From positions 1-47,205 of the forward strand of contig CASGEL010000012.1 of assembly GCA_949300485.1 (NCBI GenBank): DNA of 47,205 bases, read 5' to 3'. Every line of letters starts with the position of its first letter. The stretch's first letter is position 1. Below the pieces are notes generated by a model. That model was not told where the DNA came from. It saw nothing but the letters and a program-made list of their open reading frames with translations, and ran no database searches. Source of the DNA: an uncultured bacterium (lineage in GTDB: Bacteria; Cyanobacteriota; Vampirovibrionia; Gastranaerophilales; Gastranaerophilaceae). Of this stretch, positions 27,185-37,118 are shown one piece after another. The position numbers and the translations under genes are program-made.

Positions 27185-28219
27185 ATGGAAAAGAAAAGTT
27201 TATTCAGTGACAGGATTGTTAAGATTGGCCCGGATAGTGGTTATGATAATTATATAATGGCGATAGAATCAAGTTGTGATGAAACAGCATGTGCTATTGT
27301 TAAAAATGGCAGGGAAGTTATTGCAAATATTGTAGCATCACAGATAAAGACCCATGAAAAATTTGGTGGTGTAATTCCTGAAATTGCAGCTAGAGAGCAT
27401 TTGGATTCTATAAATATTGTAGTACAAGAGGCTTTTGATCAATCAGGACTAAAACCTGAGGATATTACTGCTTTTGCTGCAACTGTTGGTCCCGGCCTTG
27501 TAGGATGTTTGCTTGTCGGGTTGAATGCCGCAAAAACATTGGCTTTAGTTCATGACAAGCCTTTTATCGGAGTTAATCATTTAAATGCACATCTTTGTGC
27601 AAATTATATAGAAACTGATTTAAAACCTCCGTTTATGGCGCTGTTAGTTAGCGGTGGTCATACTCAGATTATTGATGTTGAGTCTTATTCAAAACAAACA
27701 ATTTTAGGTGAAACTATTGATGATGCAGTCGGGGAGGCTTATGATAAGGTTGCAAGACTTATTGGCTTGCCATATCCTGGAGGTCCAAGACTTGATAAGC
27801 TTGCTCAGGAAGGTAATCCAGCTGCGTTTCAACTGCCTGAAGGCAAGGTTGATGGATATAATTTTAGTTTTAGCGGATTAAAGACTGCTGTATTACGCCT
27901 TGTGAAATCTTTTGAAGGTAAAGAGTTACCGGTAAATGATATATGTGCAAGTTTTCAAGAGTGCGTATCCTCAACTCTGGTTAAAAAGCTGAAAAAAGCA
28001 GTAGAGCAAAGAGGATATAAACAAGTTGTTATAGCCGGCGGTGTTGCTGCAAATTCTGAAATCAGAAAAAAAGTGTTTGCACTTGAAAACGAAGGATACA
28101 GAGTTAATGCTCCAGCAATGAAATATTGTACTGATAATGCATCAATGGTTGCCTCATGTGCATATTTTAATACTAATACTTTTGATGATATTGATGTTGA
28201 AGTTTTTTCAAGGGTTTAA
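27185..28219 (+). CDS. tsaD: tRNA threonylcarbamoyladenosine synthase component TsaD
   Basis: TsaD transfers threonylcarbamoyl to A37 of ANN-decoding tRNAs. At 344 residues the protein has A-I-E-S-S-C-D-E-T-A, the metal site H132-x3-H136 in N-H-L-N-A-H and S-G-G-H-T-Q. It ends with the nucleotide site A-G-G-V-A-A-N-S and the C-T-D-N-A segment. The start is uncertain: Met25 (27257) gives a shorter N-terminus. No Shine-Dalgarno is present. TATTAT ends 6 nt before the ATG at 27185, with TTGTTA 16 bp further upstream, consistent with a leaderless mRNA. Confidence 0.97.
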   Translation: MEKKSLFSDRIVKIGPDSGYDNYIMAIESSCDETACAIVKNGREVIANIVASQIKTHEKFGGVIPEIAAREHLDSINIVVQEAFDQSGLKPEDITAFAATVGPGLVGCLLVGLNAAKTLALVHDKPFIGVNHLNAHLCANYIETDLKPPFMALLVSGGHTQIIDVESYSKQTILGETIDDAVGEAYDKVARLIGLPYPGGPRLDKLAQEGNPAAFQLPEGKVDGYNFSFSGLKTAVLRLVKSFEGKELPVNDICASFQECVSSTLVKKLKKAVEQRGYKQVVIAGGVAANSEIRKKVFALENEGYRVNAPAMKYCTDNASMVASCAYFNTNTFDDIDVEVFSRV

Positions 28220-28325
28220 ACGATTTCAGTATAATTTAAAATAAATCTTAAAATATAACGTCCAAAGCTTTACCTTTATGGTAAAATTATTGATGCGATG
28301 AAAGTTAACTGAAGGGGATAAAATT

Positions 28326-29609
28326 ATGTCAAATAAAGTTGTTGTCGGTGCTCAATGGGGAGATGAAGGTAAGGCTAAAATTACAGATCTGCTGGCTCAG
28401 GATGCGGATTTGATCATCAGATATCAAGGCGGTTGTAATGCAGGTCATACTGTTGTCGCTCATGGTAAAACTTTTAAATTTCATTTAATTCCTTCAGGTA
28501 TTTTATATAAAGGTAAAACTTGTCTTATTGGTAACGGTACTGTTATTCTTCCTGAATATTTTGAAGAAGAGTTGAATGGATTAAAAGCTGAAAATATTGA
28601 TGTTTCAGGTTTAAAAATCAGTCCTCTGGCTTCAATTACAATGCCTTGGCATACAGAAATTGACGGATATTCTGAAAATAATGCTACAAAAGGTAAAATC
28701 GGAACAACTAAAAAAGGTATAGGGCCTACTTATACTGATAAAATGAATAGAATTGGTTTAAAGATTGAGGATTTATATTCTCCGGAGGCTTTATCAGAAA
28801 AATTAGATATAATTTTACCGTTAAAAAATAAGCAGTTAAAGGAAGTTTATGGTTTAAAAACTTATACGAAAGATGAAGTTTTAACTCTTTGCAAAAAATA
28901 TGCTGAGATTTTTAAGCCTTTTGTGTGTTTTGACTGGCAAGAGATGTTAAGAATAGCAAAAAGAGAAGGCAAAACTATTTTATTTGAGGGTGCACAAGGT
29001 GTTATGCTTGATGTTGATTTTGGTACATATCCTTTTGTTACAAGTTCGAATCCAATCGGTGGTGGCGCTGCCACCGGATCAGGATATGGCCCTACTGTTA
29101 TTGATGAAGTTATTGGTGTTGCAAAAGCTTATTGTACAAGAGTCGGAGAAGGACCATTTGTTACTGAATTAACCGATGAGGTTGGTAAGAATATTCAAGA
29201 TATTGGTCATGAATTCGGAGTGACAACCGGAAGACCTCGCCGCTGCGGATGGTTTGATGCTGTTACTATGAAATATTCTTGTCTTGTTGGTGGGCTAACC
29301 TCAATTGCGTTGACTAAAATAGATGTGTTCGATACTTTTGATGAAATTAAAATTTGTACAGCATATAAGGATTCCAGAACCGGTAAAATTTATACGTCGT
29401 ATCCTACTGATGTATTTAGTCATAAATATTTGGAACCAGTGTACGAAACATTCAAAGGATGGAATGAGAATATTTCAAACATAAGAAATTATGAAGATTT
29501 ACCGCAAAATTGCCGAAAATATTTAGAAAGTCTTGAAGAAATTTTGGAAACCCCTATTTCTATTGTTTCTGTAGGTCCGGATAGAGAACAGACAATATTC
29601 AGAGGTTAA
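28326..29609 (+). CDS. purA: Adenylosuccinate synthetase
   Basis: PurA forms adenylosuccinate from IMP, aspartate and GTP, the first committed step to AMP. The 427 residues carry the N-terminal G-A-Q-W-G-D-E-G-K-A-K, G-N-G-T-V-I, the I-G-P-T-Y-T-D-K loop, T-T-G-R-P-R-R-C-G-W-F and the C-terminal S-V-G-P-D-R-E-Q-T-I. GAAGGGG precedes the ATG. The 106-bp region before it contains TTTACC/GGTAAA (28269-28285), a small inverted repeat overlapping a TGGTAAAAT extended -10. Confidence 0.98.
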   Translation: MSNKVVVGAQWGDEGKAKITDLLAQDADLIIRYQGGCNAGHTVVAHGKTFKFHLIPSGILYKGKTCLIGNGTVILPEYFEEELNGLKAENIDVSGLKISPLASITMPWHTEIDGYSENNATKGKIGTTKKGIGPTYTDKMNRIGLKIEDLYSPEALSEKLDIILPLKNKQLKEVYGLKTYTKDEVLTLCKKYAEIFKPFVCFDWQEMLRIAKREGKTILFEGAQGVMLDVDFGTYPFVTSSNPIGGGAATGSGYGPTVIDEVIGVAKAYCTRVGEGPFVTELTDEVGKNIQDIGHEFGVTTGRPRRCGWFDAVTMKYSCLVGGLTSIALTKIDVFDTFDEIKICTAYKDSRTGKIYTSYPTDVFSHKYLEPVYETFKGWNENISNIRNYEDLPQNCRKYLESLEEILETPISIVSVGPDREQTIFRG

Positions 29610-29675
29610 TATTTCTTAAATATATTGGCAAATTTTTTAAATCCTGTGTTTTCTATAATATATAGGTAGATTTGT

Positions 29676-32510
29676 ATGAAAATTATTCCAAGTTATATAA
29701 CAGAAAATACAAATATTTCTGTACCTGTAGTTCTGCAGGCTCAGAGTTTTACTTCTGTGCAAGATGGTGCGAAAACAGGTAAAGGCAGAGTTACTCTACC
29801 TGCGGTTACTCCTGATTATAATGTCAATGTTCCTATTTCTTATAAACATATTGAAGATATTAAATTAAATAATGATTTAACTGCAAAATATTACAAGCTT
29901 ACTAATGGACAAAAAGTTGTAATCGTTCCTAAAGAAGGTTCAACCGTTGTAAAAACTTATGTTAATACAGGTTCATTCAATGAACCTGATAAACTGAGAG
30001 GAATTAGTCACTATATAGAACACAATCTGTTTAACGGATCTGAAACTTTAGGAGATAAAGTCTTTTTTGACGAAGTTAATAAAATGGGAGCAGAAACAAA
30101 TGCTTCTACATCATTTTCTGTAACTGATTATTTTATAGCCTCTAATTTACTTGAAGATACTGATTTGGAAAATACAATAAAACTGCAGGCCGGACAGGTT
30201 CAATATCCTAAATTTTTGTTGGATAAACTTGATAAAGAAAAGAAAATTGTAGATGCTGAAATCAACATGTATATGTCAGAAGATGAGAGCGTCGGTTTTT
30301 CTCAAACTATTAAAAATTTATTTAATATAAACTCAACATCAGCGGATTTGGTTGCCGGAACAACCGATAATATAGATTCTCTAACAAGAGAAGATGTTCT
30401 AAATTATTTTAAAAGTAATTATTATCCTGCGAATATGGTTACGGTTATTTCAGGAGATGTTGACCCTGAAGAAACTATTAAACTTGTTTCAAAATATTTT
30501 ACAGCGATGAATACCCCAACGGATGAGCGTAAATTTGAGAAAATGGTTCCTATAGATAAAACTGTAAGGCAGGACATTATATCTAATAAGTCAAAAGGTG
30601 AAGCAACTGTATTTTTAGGTTTTACTGGTCCGGAAAATAATAATACAAAAGATAAGATTTACCTGGAGGCATTGGCATATTTATTTGGAGGCTTGGATAA
30701 TTCCAAGATTTCAGCTTATGAGCGTCAATATGGAACTTCTGTTAATATTTTTCCTGAAAGATTAAGTTCCAGACCGGCGGATAAATCTTTAATGATGATA
30801 CAATCAAGTGTTCCTAATGCAAAGGTAGAATTGTTATTAAAAGATATATATTCTGTTGTTAATGATTTGTCTAATAATCCACCTACAGAAGATGAATTAA
30901 CTGCAATTAAAAATAGAATGAAAAAAAATAATAATGAAATGCTTGAACGTTCTGATTCTATAAATTCTATGATTGGTACTGCATTTTTGAACGGTAATAT
31001 TGATAGGATTAAATATTTTAATTCTATTGTTGACAATATGACGGCTGATGATATTGTTAATACCGCAAAAAAATATTTGGATTTAAATAAAGCAGCGTTA
31101 ACTGTTGTCCATCCAAGCAATACTACTAAGCAGGATATAGAAAATGATTATAAACTTATTTCAAGTATTTCTTTTACCGGGTCAGATAAGAAAATTCCTA
31201 TTGATATAAATAAAGTAGAAAAATATCGTATGTCTAACAATTTTGAAGTTGTTATGAATGATATTAATACTGATAATGTTTATTATAACTTTAGTTTAGA
31301 AAAGAAAAATTGGACACCTCAAAAGGCAGCCGTTGCAGATGTGTTATCTTATATGATGAATATTGGAGGGACCAATACAAAATCCGTCGAGGATTTATCA
31401 AAACAGTCTGATATTTTGGCTATGGATTATTTTACTTCGGTTAATCCTTACGGTTTAAGAGCTCGTGCTGATTTTACAGTTAATGGAACAAAAGAAGCTT
31501 TAGCTTTATTAAATGATAAAATTAAAAATACAGATTTATCTCAAGAAAATTTTGATAAAGCTCTAGCTTTATTAAGGGATGAATATTTAACAACAGAGCC
31601 ATCTCCGTTTGATAAATTGGATAAAGCTATTTATGATGGAACTCCGTTAAGCTATACTCCGAAAGATAAATTGCAAAGTTTAGACAGTATTACGCTAGAT
31701 GATGTTAAAGCTTTCTATAATGATATTTTTACAAAGGGTCAGGCTCAGGTTGTTGTATCAGCTCCGTTTTCAAAATATCCAGAATTGAAGGAGACTGTAT
31801 TTAATTCTGTAGGAGAGTATTCTAAGGTTCAACCTAGAGATGTTTCACTTGTTCAAAGTTATAAACCGATTGATAGAGTTCAAGTTTATACAGATACTAG
31901 TATGAAAAATGAAGCTAAAATAGTTGAAGGTTTTAAATTTAAACATAACGGAAATTTAAAGGATTATTTAAGTGTAGCTTTATTAAATGAAATTTTGGGC
32001 GGCTCTGCTTCCTCAAGACTGTTTAAAGACTTGAGGGAAAGCCGGCATCTTGCATACAGTGTAAATTCCAACTGTGTATATGATGATGATATGGGTGTTA
32101 TGTCATTATATATTGGTACTACTACTGAAAACCAAGAGTCAGGTAAGATGACTTATGAAAATATTCAAAAATCTATTGACGGATTTAATGAGAATATCCA
32201 AAAGATTACAACCGATAACGTTTCTCCTGAAGAGTTAGAGAATGCAAAAAAATCATTGAAATCCCGTATATTATCAATTTCAGAAACAAATTTCGGTAAA
32301 AATGCAGGGTTATCCTATGCTAATTCCACTCTTTACGGTTTAGATTATATTAATAAAGAAATGGACATGATTGATAAGATTACAGTTGATGATGTTCGTA
32401 ATGCTGCACGTTATATATTTAAAGAAAAACCTGTATATTCAATTGTTGCAACTCAGGCTTCTTTAGATGCAAATAAGGCATATTTAGACTCATTAGGGGC
32501 TTCTAATTAG
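29676..32510 (+). CDS. Double-domain M16 (pitrilysin-family) zinc peptidase
   Basis: The 944 residues contain two M16 halves. The first has the inverted zinc motif H112-Y-I-E115-H116 and a further Glu ligand at E195 (D-A-E-I-N), so it is probably catalytic. The second (from about 510) lacks H-x-x-E-H but has the S-R-L-F-K-D-L-R-E-S-R-H-L-A-Y-S-V signature of the partner domain. No signal peptide is seen. Instead the N-terminus carries Q-A-Q-S-F-T, and S-S-I-S-F-T-G (496-502) lies between the halves. A TATAAT at 29654-29659 and a weak AGGTAG precede the ATG. The stop overlaps the murG stop. Confidence 0.88.
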   Translation: MKIIPSYITENTNISVPVVLQAQSFTSVQDGAKTGKGRVTLPAVTPDYNVNVPISYKHIEDIKLNNDLTAKYYKLTNGQKVVIVPKEGSTVVKTYVNTGSFNEPDKLRGISHYIEHNLFNGSETLGDKVFFDEVNKMGAETNASTSFSVTDYFIASNLLEDTDLENTIKLQAGQVQYPKFLLDKLDKEKKIVDAEINMYMSEDESVGFSQTIKNLFNINSTSADLVAGTTDNIDSLTREDVLNYFKSNYYPANMVTVISGDVDPEETIKLVSKYFTAMNTPTDERKFEKMVPIDKTVRQDIISNKSKGEATVFLGFTGPENNNTKDKIYLEALAYLFGGLDNSKISAYERQYGTSVNIFPERLSSRPADKSLMMIQSSVPNAKVELLLKDIYSVVNDLSNNPPTEDELTAIKNRMKKNNNEMLERSDSINSMIGTAFLNGNIDRIKYFNSIVDNMTADDIVNTAKKYLDLNKAALTVVHPSNTTKQDIENDYKLISSISFTGSDKKIPIDINKVEKYRMSNNFEVVMNDINTDNVYYNFSLEKKNWTPQKAAVADVLSYMMNIGGTNTKSVEDLSKQSDILAMDYFTSVNPYGLRARADFTVNGTKEALALLNDKIKNTDLSQENFDKALALLRDEYLTTEPSPFDKLDKAIYDGTPLSYTPKDKLQSLDSITLDDVKAFYNDIFTKGQAQVVVSAPFSKYPELKETVFNSVGEYSKVQPRDVSLVQSYKPIDRVQVYTDTSMKNEAKIVEGFKFKHNGNLKDYLSVALLNEILGGSASSRLFKDLRESRHLAYSVNSNCVYDDDMGVMSLYIGTTTENQESGKMTYENIQKSIDGFNENIQKITTDNVSPEELENAKKSLKSRILSISETNFGKNAGLSYANSTLYGLDYINKEMDMIDKITVDDVRNAARYIFKEKPVYSIVATQASLDANKAYLDSLGASN

Positions 32511-33619
32511 TTGGTGCAGTCTTCAATTTGTTTTATAATGAGTTCTGTACCGTCGTATTTTGCCATTTTTAATGCTGAGTTTTGGATATCTTTTAGCATT
32601 TCAGGATTATCTGTAAGTGATTTTATAAGTTCTAATAAGGAGTCAGCATTTGTATCTTGATTTTCAAGATAGAGTCCGGCACCTTTTTCAACCATACATT
32701 TGGCATTTTTTCTCTGGTGATCTGCAGCAGCGTATGGATATGGAATAAAAATAGATGCTATACCGCTTGCGCAAAGCTCTGAAATACTTAGGGAACCTGC
32801 TCTTGATACAGCGATATCACAGGCTTTTAGAACTGTTACCATATCATCAAAATACGGTTTTATAATAATGTTTTTATCATTAGCATATTCAGGGTAGATA
32901 TTTTTAATCTCGTTTATGACATTGTCATAGTTTCTTTTGCCTGTTTGGAATATTATTTGAATGTTATCAGTTTTAGAAAGCGTTTCTAAAATTTGGATAG
33001 CGGCATTATTTATAGTTTGAGCTCCTTGTGAACCTCCCATTATGCAGATTGTAAGTTTATCTTCCAAATTTAGGTTCTGTCTTGCCTGTTGCTTTGTTAA
33101 AGTTTTAAACTCTGCTCTTATTGGATTTCCGTTGACGTGGCAGTTTTTATTATTTAACTTGCTTTTGGCTTCTTCAAAAGCTATAGACACACTTTTTGCG
33201 TATGGGGCTAATTTCCTTGTTACAAGACCGGGATTAGCATCACAATCGTGCATTACAAAAGGAACTCTCATTGTTATAGCAGCCATTAGGACAGGAGCTG
33301 AAACATATCCGCCTGTTCCAAATACGGCATCAGGTTTATATTGTTTTATATATTTGCAGCATTTTAACCATGCATACAGCATCCGGCATGCCCAAATAGG
33401 GAATTTTAAACTTATTTTTCTCGGCATCCCGGAGGATACTACCGGCAGGAACTCATAATTCTTTTGAGAAACAATATTGGCTTCTAAATTATTTGGGTTA
33501 CCAACATAATATATTTTATCAGTGGTATCTTCTGTTAATAATTTGTCAGCTACAGCTATTGCAGGATAAATATGCCCCCCGGTTCCTCCGCCTGTTATAA
33601 AATAAGTTTTTTTATTCAT
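32507..33619 (-). CDS. murG: UDP-GlcNAc:undecaprenyl-pyrophosphoryl-MurNAc-pentapeptide transferase
   Basis: MurG converts lipid I to lipid II at the inner membrane face. The 370 residues have the N-terminal G-G-G-T-G-G-H-I-Y-P-A-I-A-V-A, the central G-G-S-Q-G-A-Q and the C-terminal donor-binding S-R-A-G-S-L-S-I-S-E-L. The start overlaps the end of ftsW by 8 nt. It is the last gene of the murF-mraY-murD-ftsW-murG run. Confidence 0.98.
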   Translation of the reverse strand: MNKKTYFITGGGTGGHIYPAIAVADKLLTEDTTDKIYYVGNPNNLEANIVSQKNYEFLPVVSSGMPRKISLKFPIWACRMLYAWLKCCKYIKQYKPDAVFGTGGYVSAPVLMAAITMRVPFVMHDCDANPGLVTRKLAPYAKSVSIAFEEAKSKLNNKNCHVNGNPIRAEFKTLTKQQARQNLNLEDKLTICIMGGSQGAQTINNAAIQILETLSKTDNIQIIFQTGKRNYDNVINEIKNIYPEYANDKNIIIKPYFDDMVTVLKACDIAVSRAGSLSISELCASGIASIFIPYPYAAADHQRKNAKCMVEKGAGLYLENQDTNADSLLELIKSLTDNPEMLKDIQNSALKMAKYDGTELIIKQIEDCTN

Positions 33620-34814
33620 TTACTTCAGTCCTTATTCTTTTAATTCTCTGTTTTGATATATTTAATAAAATACCTATCATCGCTAATGACACAATGATTG
33701 AAGTTCCACCATAACTGATAAACGGAAGAGTAACACCTGTTACGGGTAATAGGGAACTAGCTACTGCCATATTCAAAAAAGCCTGAAAACCGAATATAAA
33801 AGTAATACCTATAGCAAGTAATTTTCCATACATATCCGGGCATCTTTTAGATATTCTGAGACCTCGGTGTACCAGAGCAACAAATAGTCCTGCGATGAAT
33901 AGGCATCCAAAAAATCCAAATTCTTCTGCAATAATAGCAAAAATAAAGTCGGTATGACATTCAGGGAGATATGCCAGTTTTTGTATAGAACCTCCATAAC
34001 CAGTACCGGTCAAACCTCCTGATGCGAACGCAATTAAAGATTGAATAATATTGTAGCCTTTGCCTAACGCATCACTTTGAGGGTTCAGCCAGGTATTTAT
34101 TCTATCCATTTGATAACCATGTAATAGTTTTGGAGCCATTAATAATCCTGCAAAACCCATGCCACCGCCAAGTACTCCAAGTACAATCCAAGGACCATGG
34201 GCTGCAATATATAAACTTAAGGTGGTAAGTGTTAAAATGATTGCCATACTTAAGTTTGGCTGTTTGAATATAAGCAGTAATATTACCAGCATTGGAATGT
34301 AAACATCTGTCCAGTTTTTTATGTTGAATAAATCAACTTTGTCTTTAAAATTTGCGGCTAAAAGCATACAAAACAGTGGTTTAGCCAATTCTGACGGCTG
34401 TAATTGTATGATTCCTAAGTTTATCCATCTTTTTGCCCCATTTATTGATACACCCAACGGGGTAAACTGTAGAACTAATAACAAAATTATTACAAGCCAC
34501 ATAAAAGGAACATTATATTTTTCAAGCTTTTTGTAATCAAAATGTGCCAAAAAGCCCATCGCCATAAATCCAGCAATTGCATATATCATTTGTTTAATAA
34601 GAAAAGAAGCAAGATTTACTCCTTCACTCATACATTTGGGAGCCGTAGCTGAAAATATTGCCAAAAAGCCTATTACAACCAAGAATATGACAATGACCAA
34701 TAAAGACTTGTCAGGCGGAGATAGAATAATATCAGAATTTTTTTTCCTTCTCCGTCTTTTTTCTTTTCGTTCTCTTTCTTGTCTTTGTGGTGATTTATAT
34801 TCTCGATAGGACAT
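33612..34814 (-). CDS. ftsW: FtsW septal peptidoglycan glycosyltransferase
   Basis: This SEDS-family polytopic membrane protein polymerises lipid II at the septum. The start is placed at the ATG at 34814, giving 400 residues and a basic cytoplasmic N-terminus (R-E-R-K-E-K-R-R-R-R-K-K) before about 10 membrane helices. The frame is open to 34895 but would overlap murD more deeply. Family signatures seen are R-I-N-T-W-L-N-P, G-G-L-T-G-T-G-Y-G-G-S and P-F-I-S-Y-G-G-T-S. GAGGAG is 15 nt before the start, inside murD. RodA is the alternative, but the dcw context favours FtsW. Confidence 0.94.
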   Translation of the reverse strand: MSYREYKSPQRQERERKEKRRRRKKNSDIILSPPDKSLLVIVIFLVVIGFLAIFSATAPKCMSEGVNLASFLIKQMIYAIAGFMAMGFLAHFDYKKLEKYNVPFMWLVIILLLVLQFTPLGVSINGAKRWINLGIIQLQPSELAKPLFCMLLAANFKDKVDLFNIKNWTDVYIPMLVILLLIFKQPNLSMAIILTLTTLSLYIAAHGPWIVLGVLGGGMGFAGLLMAPKLLHGYQMDRINTWLNPQSDALGKGYNIIQSLIAFASGGLTGTGYGGSIQKLAYLPECHTDFIFAIIAEEFGFFGCLFIAGLFVALVHRGLRISKRCPDMYGKLLAIGITFIFGFQAFLNMAVASSLLPVTGVTLPFISYGGTSIIVSLAMIGILLNISKQRIKRIRTEVNE

Positions 34815-36138
34815 ATTCTTTGAATATTTCTCCTCTGTTTTCGTAGCTTTTGAACATATCAAAACTAGCACATGCAGGTGATAAAAGTACAACATCAGGA
34901 TGTAATTCTATACTTTTATCAATCGCATCTTCCATTGTTTTTTCTCTGATAATATTTTTAAAACCATTCTGTTTTAGATTTTCTTCAAATCTGTCTGCAG
35001 CTTCACCTATTAGAATAACTGTGTTAATATGTTTATTTACTGAGTCACAAAATTCTTTAAGGTCCGTATTTTTATCTCTTCCTCCTGCAATAAGTACAAC
35101 ATCCGTATTGTTGAACGAATTTATTGCAACAATCGCAGCTTCAGGATTTGTGGCTTTTGAATCATTATAGAACGTGATACCGTTTTTTTGTGCAACTTTT
35201 TCCAATCTATGTTCAGGGGCTCTAAATTCCATTATTGCCTGTTTTATTGTTTCGTTATCTATCCCTGTTAATTTAGCACAAATTATTGCACACATTATAT
35301 TTTGATAATTATGTTCTCCGATTAATGGGCATTCATTTAATTTTATTACAGGTTCTTCTACATTATCTTTTTTGAATATTATTTCATTATTTTCTTCATA
35401 ACAGCAGTTTGCCCCGATGTTTTCCGCAAACATATAGACCGTACCTTCTGCATTTTTTGCAAATTCTAAAAGTTTAGGGTCTTTAGCATTTAATACGCTG
35501 TATTTTGGAGCTTGCGGAGATTTAAAAACTTTAGCTTTTGCCTTGAAATAGTTTTCCAAGCCTTGATGCCAGTCTATATGATCAGGAGTGAAGTTTGTCC
35601 AAACTGAAATATAGGGTTTCAATTCCTTAGTCATTTCAAGTTGAAAAGAACTAGCTTCGCAAACAAAATAGTTTAAATCTTCATCAGCCATATCACAAGG
35701 AGGAAATCCTATATTCCCGCAAGGTTTTGTTTTTAATCTTTTATTTAATATATGCTGTGTTAGAGCTGTAGTTGTTGTTTTTCCGTTTGTTCCGGTGATT
35801 ATAATAAACGGGATTTCAGATTCTTGGTATGCAAGTTCCAGTTCTGATATAACAGGAATATTTTTTTCTCGCAGTTTTTTTATTATTTCGCTATGCGGAG
35901 GTATTCCGGGGCTGGTTACGGCCAGTTCAGCTTTATTTATAAAACCTTCTGAATGTCCGTCATATTCTACACTTATGCCAAGAGCTTTTAATTCTTTAAC
36001 AAGTTCTAATTTATCTTCTGTAATGGTTTTTCCTTCGCTCAGATAAACATCAGCACCATGACGTTTTGCTAATTTTGCTGCTGAAATTCCACTTTTAGAA
36101 AGCCCTAAGACAAGAACCTTTTTCCCTGCTACTTTCAT
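34795..36138 (-). CDS. murD: UDP-N-acetylmuramoylalanine-D-glutamate ligase
   Basis: MurD adds D-Glu to UDP-MurNAc-L-Ala in the cytoplasm. The 447 residues have the N-terminal V-L-G-L-S-K-S-G, the ATP loop T-G-T-N-G-K-T-T-T, N-F-T-P-D-H-I-D-W-H, Y-N-D-S-K-A-T-N-P and L-S-P-A-C-A-S-F-D. It shares the bases TAATG with the mraY stop (1-nt overlap) and overlaps ftsW by 20 nt, which indicates translational coupling. Confidence 0.98.
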   Translation of the reverse strand: MKVAGKKVLVLGLSKSGISAAKLAKRHGADVYLSEGKTITEDKLELVKELKALGISVEYDGHSEGFINKAELAVTSPGIPPHSEIIKKLREKNIPVISELELAYQESEIPFIIITGTNGKTTTTALTQHILNKRLKTKPCGNIGFPPCDMADEDLNYFVCEASSFQLEMTKELKPYISVWTNFTPDHIDWHQGLENYFKAKAKVFKSPQAPKYSVLNAKDPKLLEFAKNAEGTVYMFAENIGANCCYEENNEIIFKKDNVEEPVIKLNECPLIGEHNYQNIMCAIICAKLTGIDNETIKQAIMEFRAPEHRLEKVAQKNGITFYNDSKATNPEAAIVAINSFNNTDVVLIAGGRDKNTDLKEFCDSVNKHINTVILIGEAADRFEENLKQNGFKNIIREKTMEDAIDKSIELHPDVVLLSPACASFDMFKSYENRGEIFKEYVLSRI

Positions 36139-37118
36139 TATAATATCCCCCTGCTGAACAATTCAAACAGAACAATTGCAATTGTTGACAATATTAATGA
36201 AACTATTGAAAATACTATAACAATTTTTTTCTCATTCCATCCTAAAAGCTCAAAATGGTGATGAATTGGTGCCATTTTGAAAACTCTTTTCCCTGTAGTT
36301 TTAAAACTTGTAACTTGTATAATTACCGAAAGTGTTTCCATAACAAAAACACCTCCTATAAATATCAGTAAGAATTCAAATTTCCCAAGTACAGCAATAG
36401 TTCCGAGTAATCCTCCAATTGCCAGAGAGCCTGTATCTCCCATGAAAACTTCTGCTTTCGGTTTATTAAATTTTAAAAATCCTAATAATGCCCCTGCTAC
36501 TGCGGCTGATATAATTGCTAATTCAATTTCTCCCATTGAAAGAGAAATTAATGCACAGGCAATGAATGCCGGAACTCCGCATCCGGCGGCAAGTCCGTCT
36601 AATCCGTCAGTCAGGTTATAAGCATTTGAGGCTCCTGTTATGATAAATACTGCAAAAAATGGATACAACCATTTCATATCAATAACAAAATTTCCTATAG
36701 AAAATTCGCATGCACTTGGATTTGTTGTTATTAAAAATAGTGTTGGCAGAAGAGCAATGGCTATTTGTCTGAATAATTTTCCTCTTGCGGTTAAGCCGTC
36801 GTTGCCCTTACCTTTGATTTTTATATAGTCATCCTGAAAACCTGCAAATGTATAAAAAGCGAGGGTTATTATTGTTATAAGGGCTATTGTAGTTAGTTTT
36901 TGAGCCAATAGTAATGCTGTTATTGAAGCTAATATTACTGCTACAATTATAAAAACTCCGCCTGTAGTTGGTGTACCTTGTTTTTTTGCATGATTTTCAG
37001 GGGCAACATCTTTGATATATTGACCAATCATTTTTTTCTTGAGCATATCAATATACGGTACGCCAAATAGCATACACAAAATCATTCCAAGCAAGAATGC
37101 TATTGTTACCATTATCAT
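36138..37118 (-). CDS. mraY: Phospho-MurNAc-pentapeptide transferase (lipid I synthase)
   Basis: MraY transfers phospho-MurNAc-pentapeptide to undecaprenyl phosphate. The 326-residue polytopic protein contains K-K-Q-G-T-P-T-T-G-G, D-D-Y-I-K, N-A-Y-N-L-T-D-G-L-D-G-L-A, F-M-G-D-T-G-S-L-A and the terminal P-I-H-H-H-F-E. The start overlaps the murF stop as ATGA (37115-37118). Confidence 0.98.
   Translation of the reverse strand: MIMVTIAFLLGMILCMLFGVPYIDMLKKKMIGQYIKDVAPENHAKKQGTPTTGGVFIIVAVILASITALLLAQKLTTIALITIITLAFYTFAGFQDDYIKIKGKGNDGLTARGKLFRQIAIALLPTLFLITTNPSACEFSIGNFVIDMKWLYPFFAVFIITGASNAYNLTDGLDGLAAGCGVPAFIACALISLSMGEIELAIISAAVAGALLGFLKFNKPKAEVFMGDTGSLAIGGLLGTIAVLGKFEFLLIFIGGVFVMETLSVIIQVTSFKTTGKRVFKMAPIHHHFELLGWNEKKIVIVFSIVSLILSTIAIVLFELFSRGIL

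Noticed and set aside
30725..31120. Minus-strand 131-codon frame
   Set aside because: Antisense within the M16 peptidase. No ribosome-binding site or domain.
33042..33458. Plus-strand 138-codon frame
   Set aside because: Fully inside murG, which has all family motifs. No start signals.
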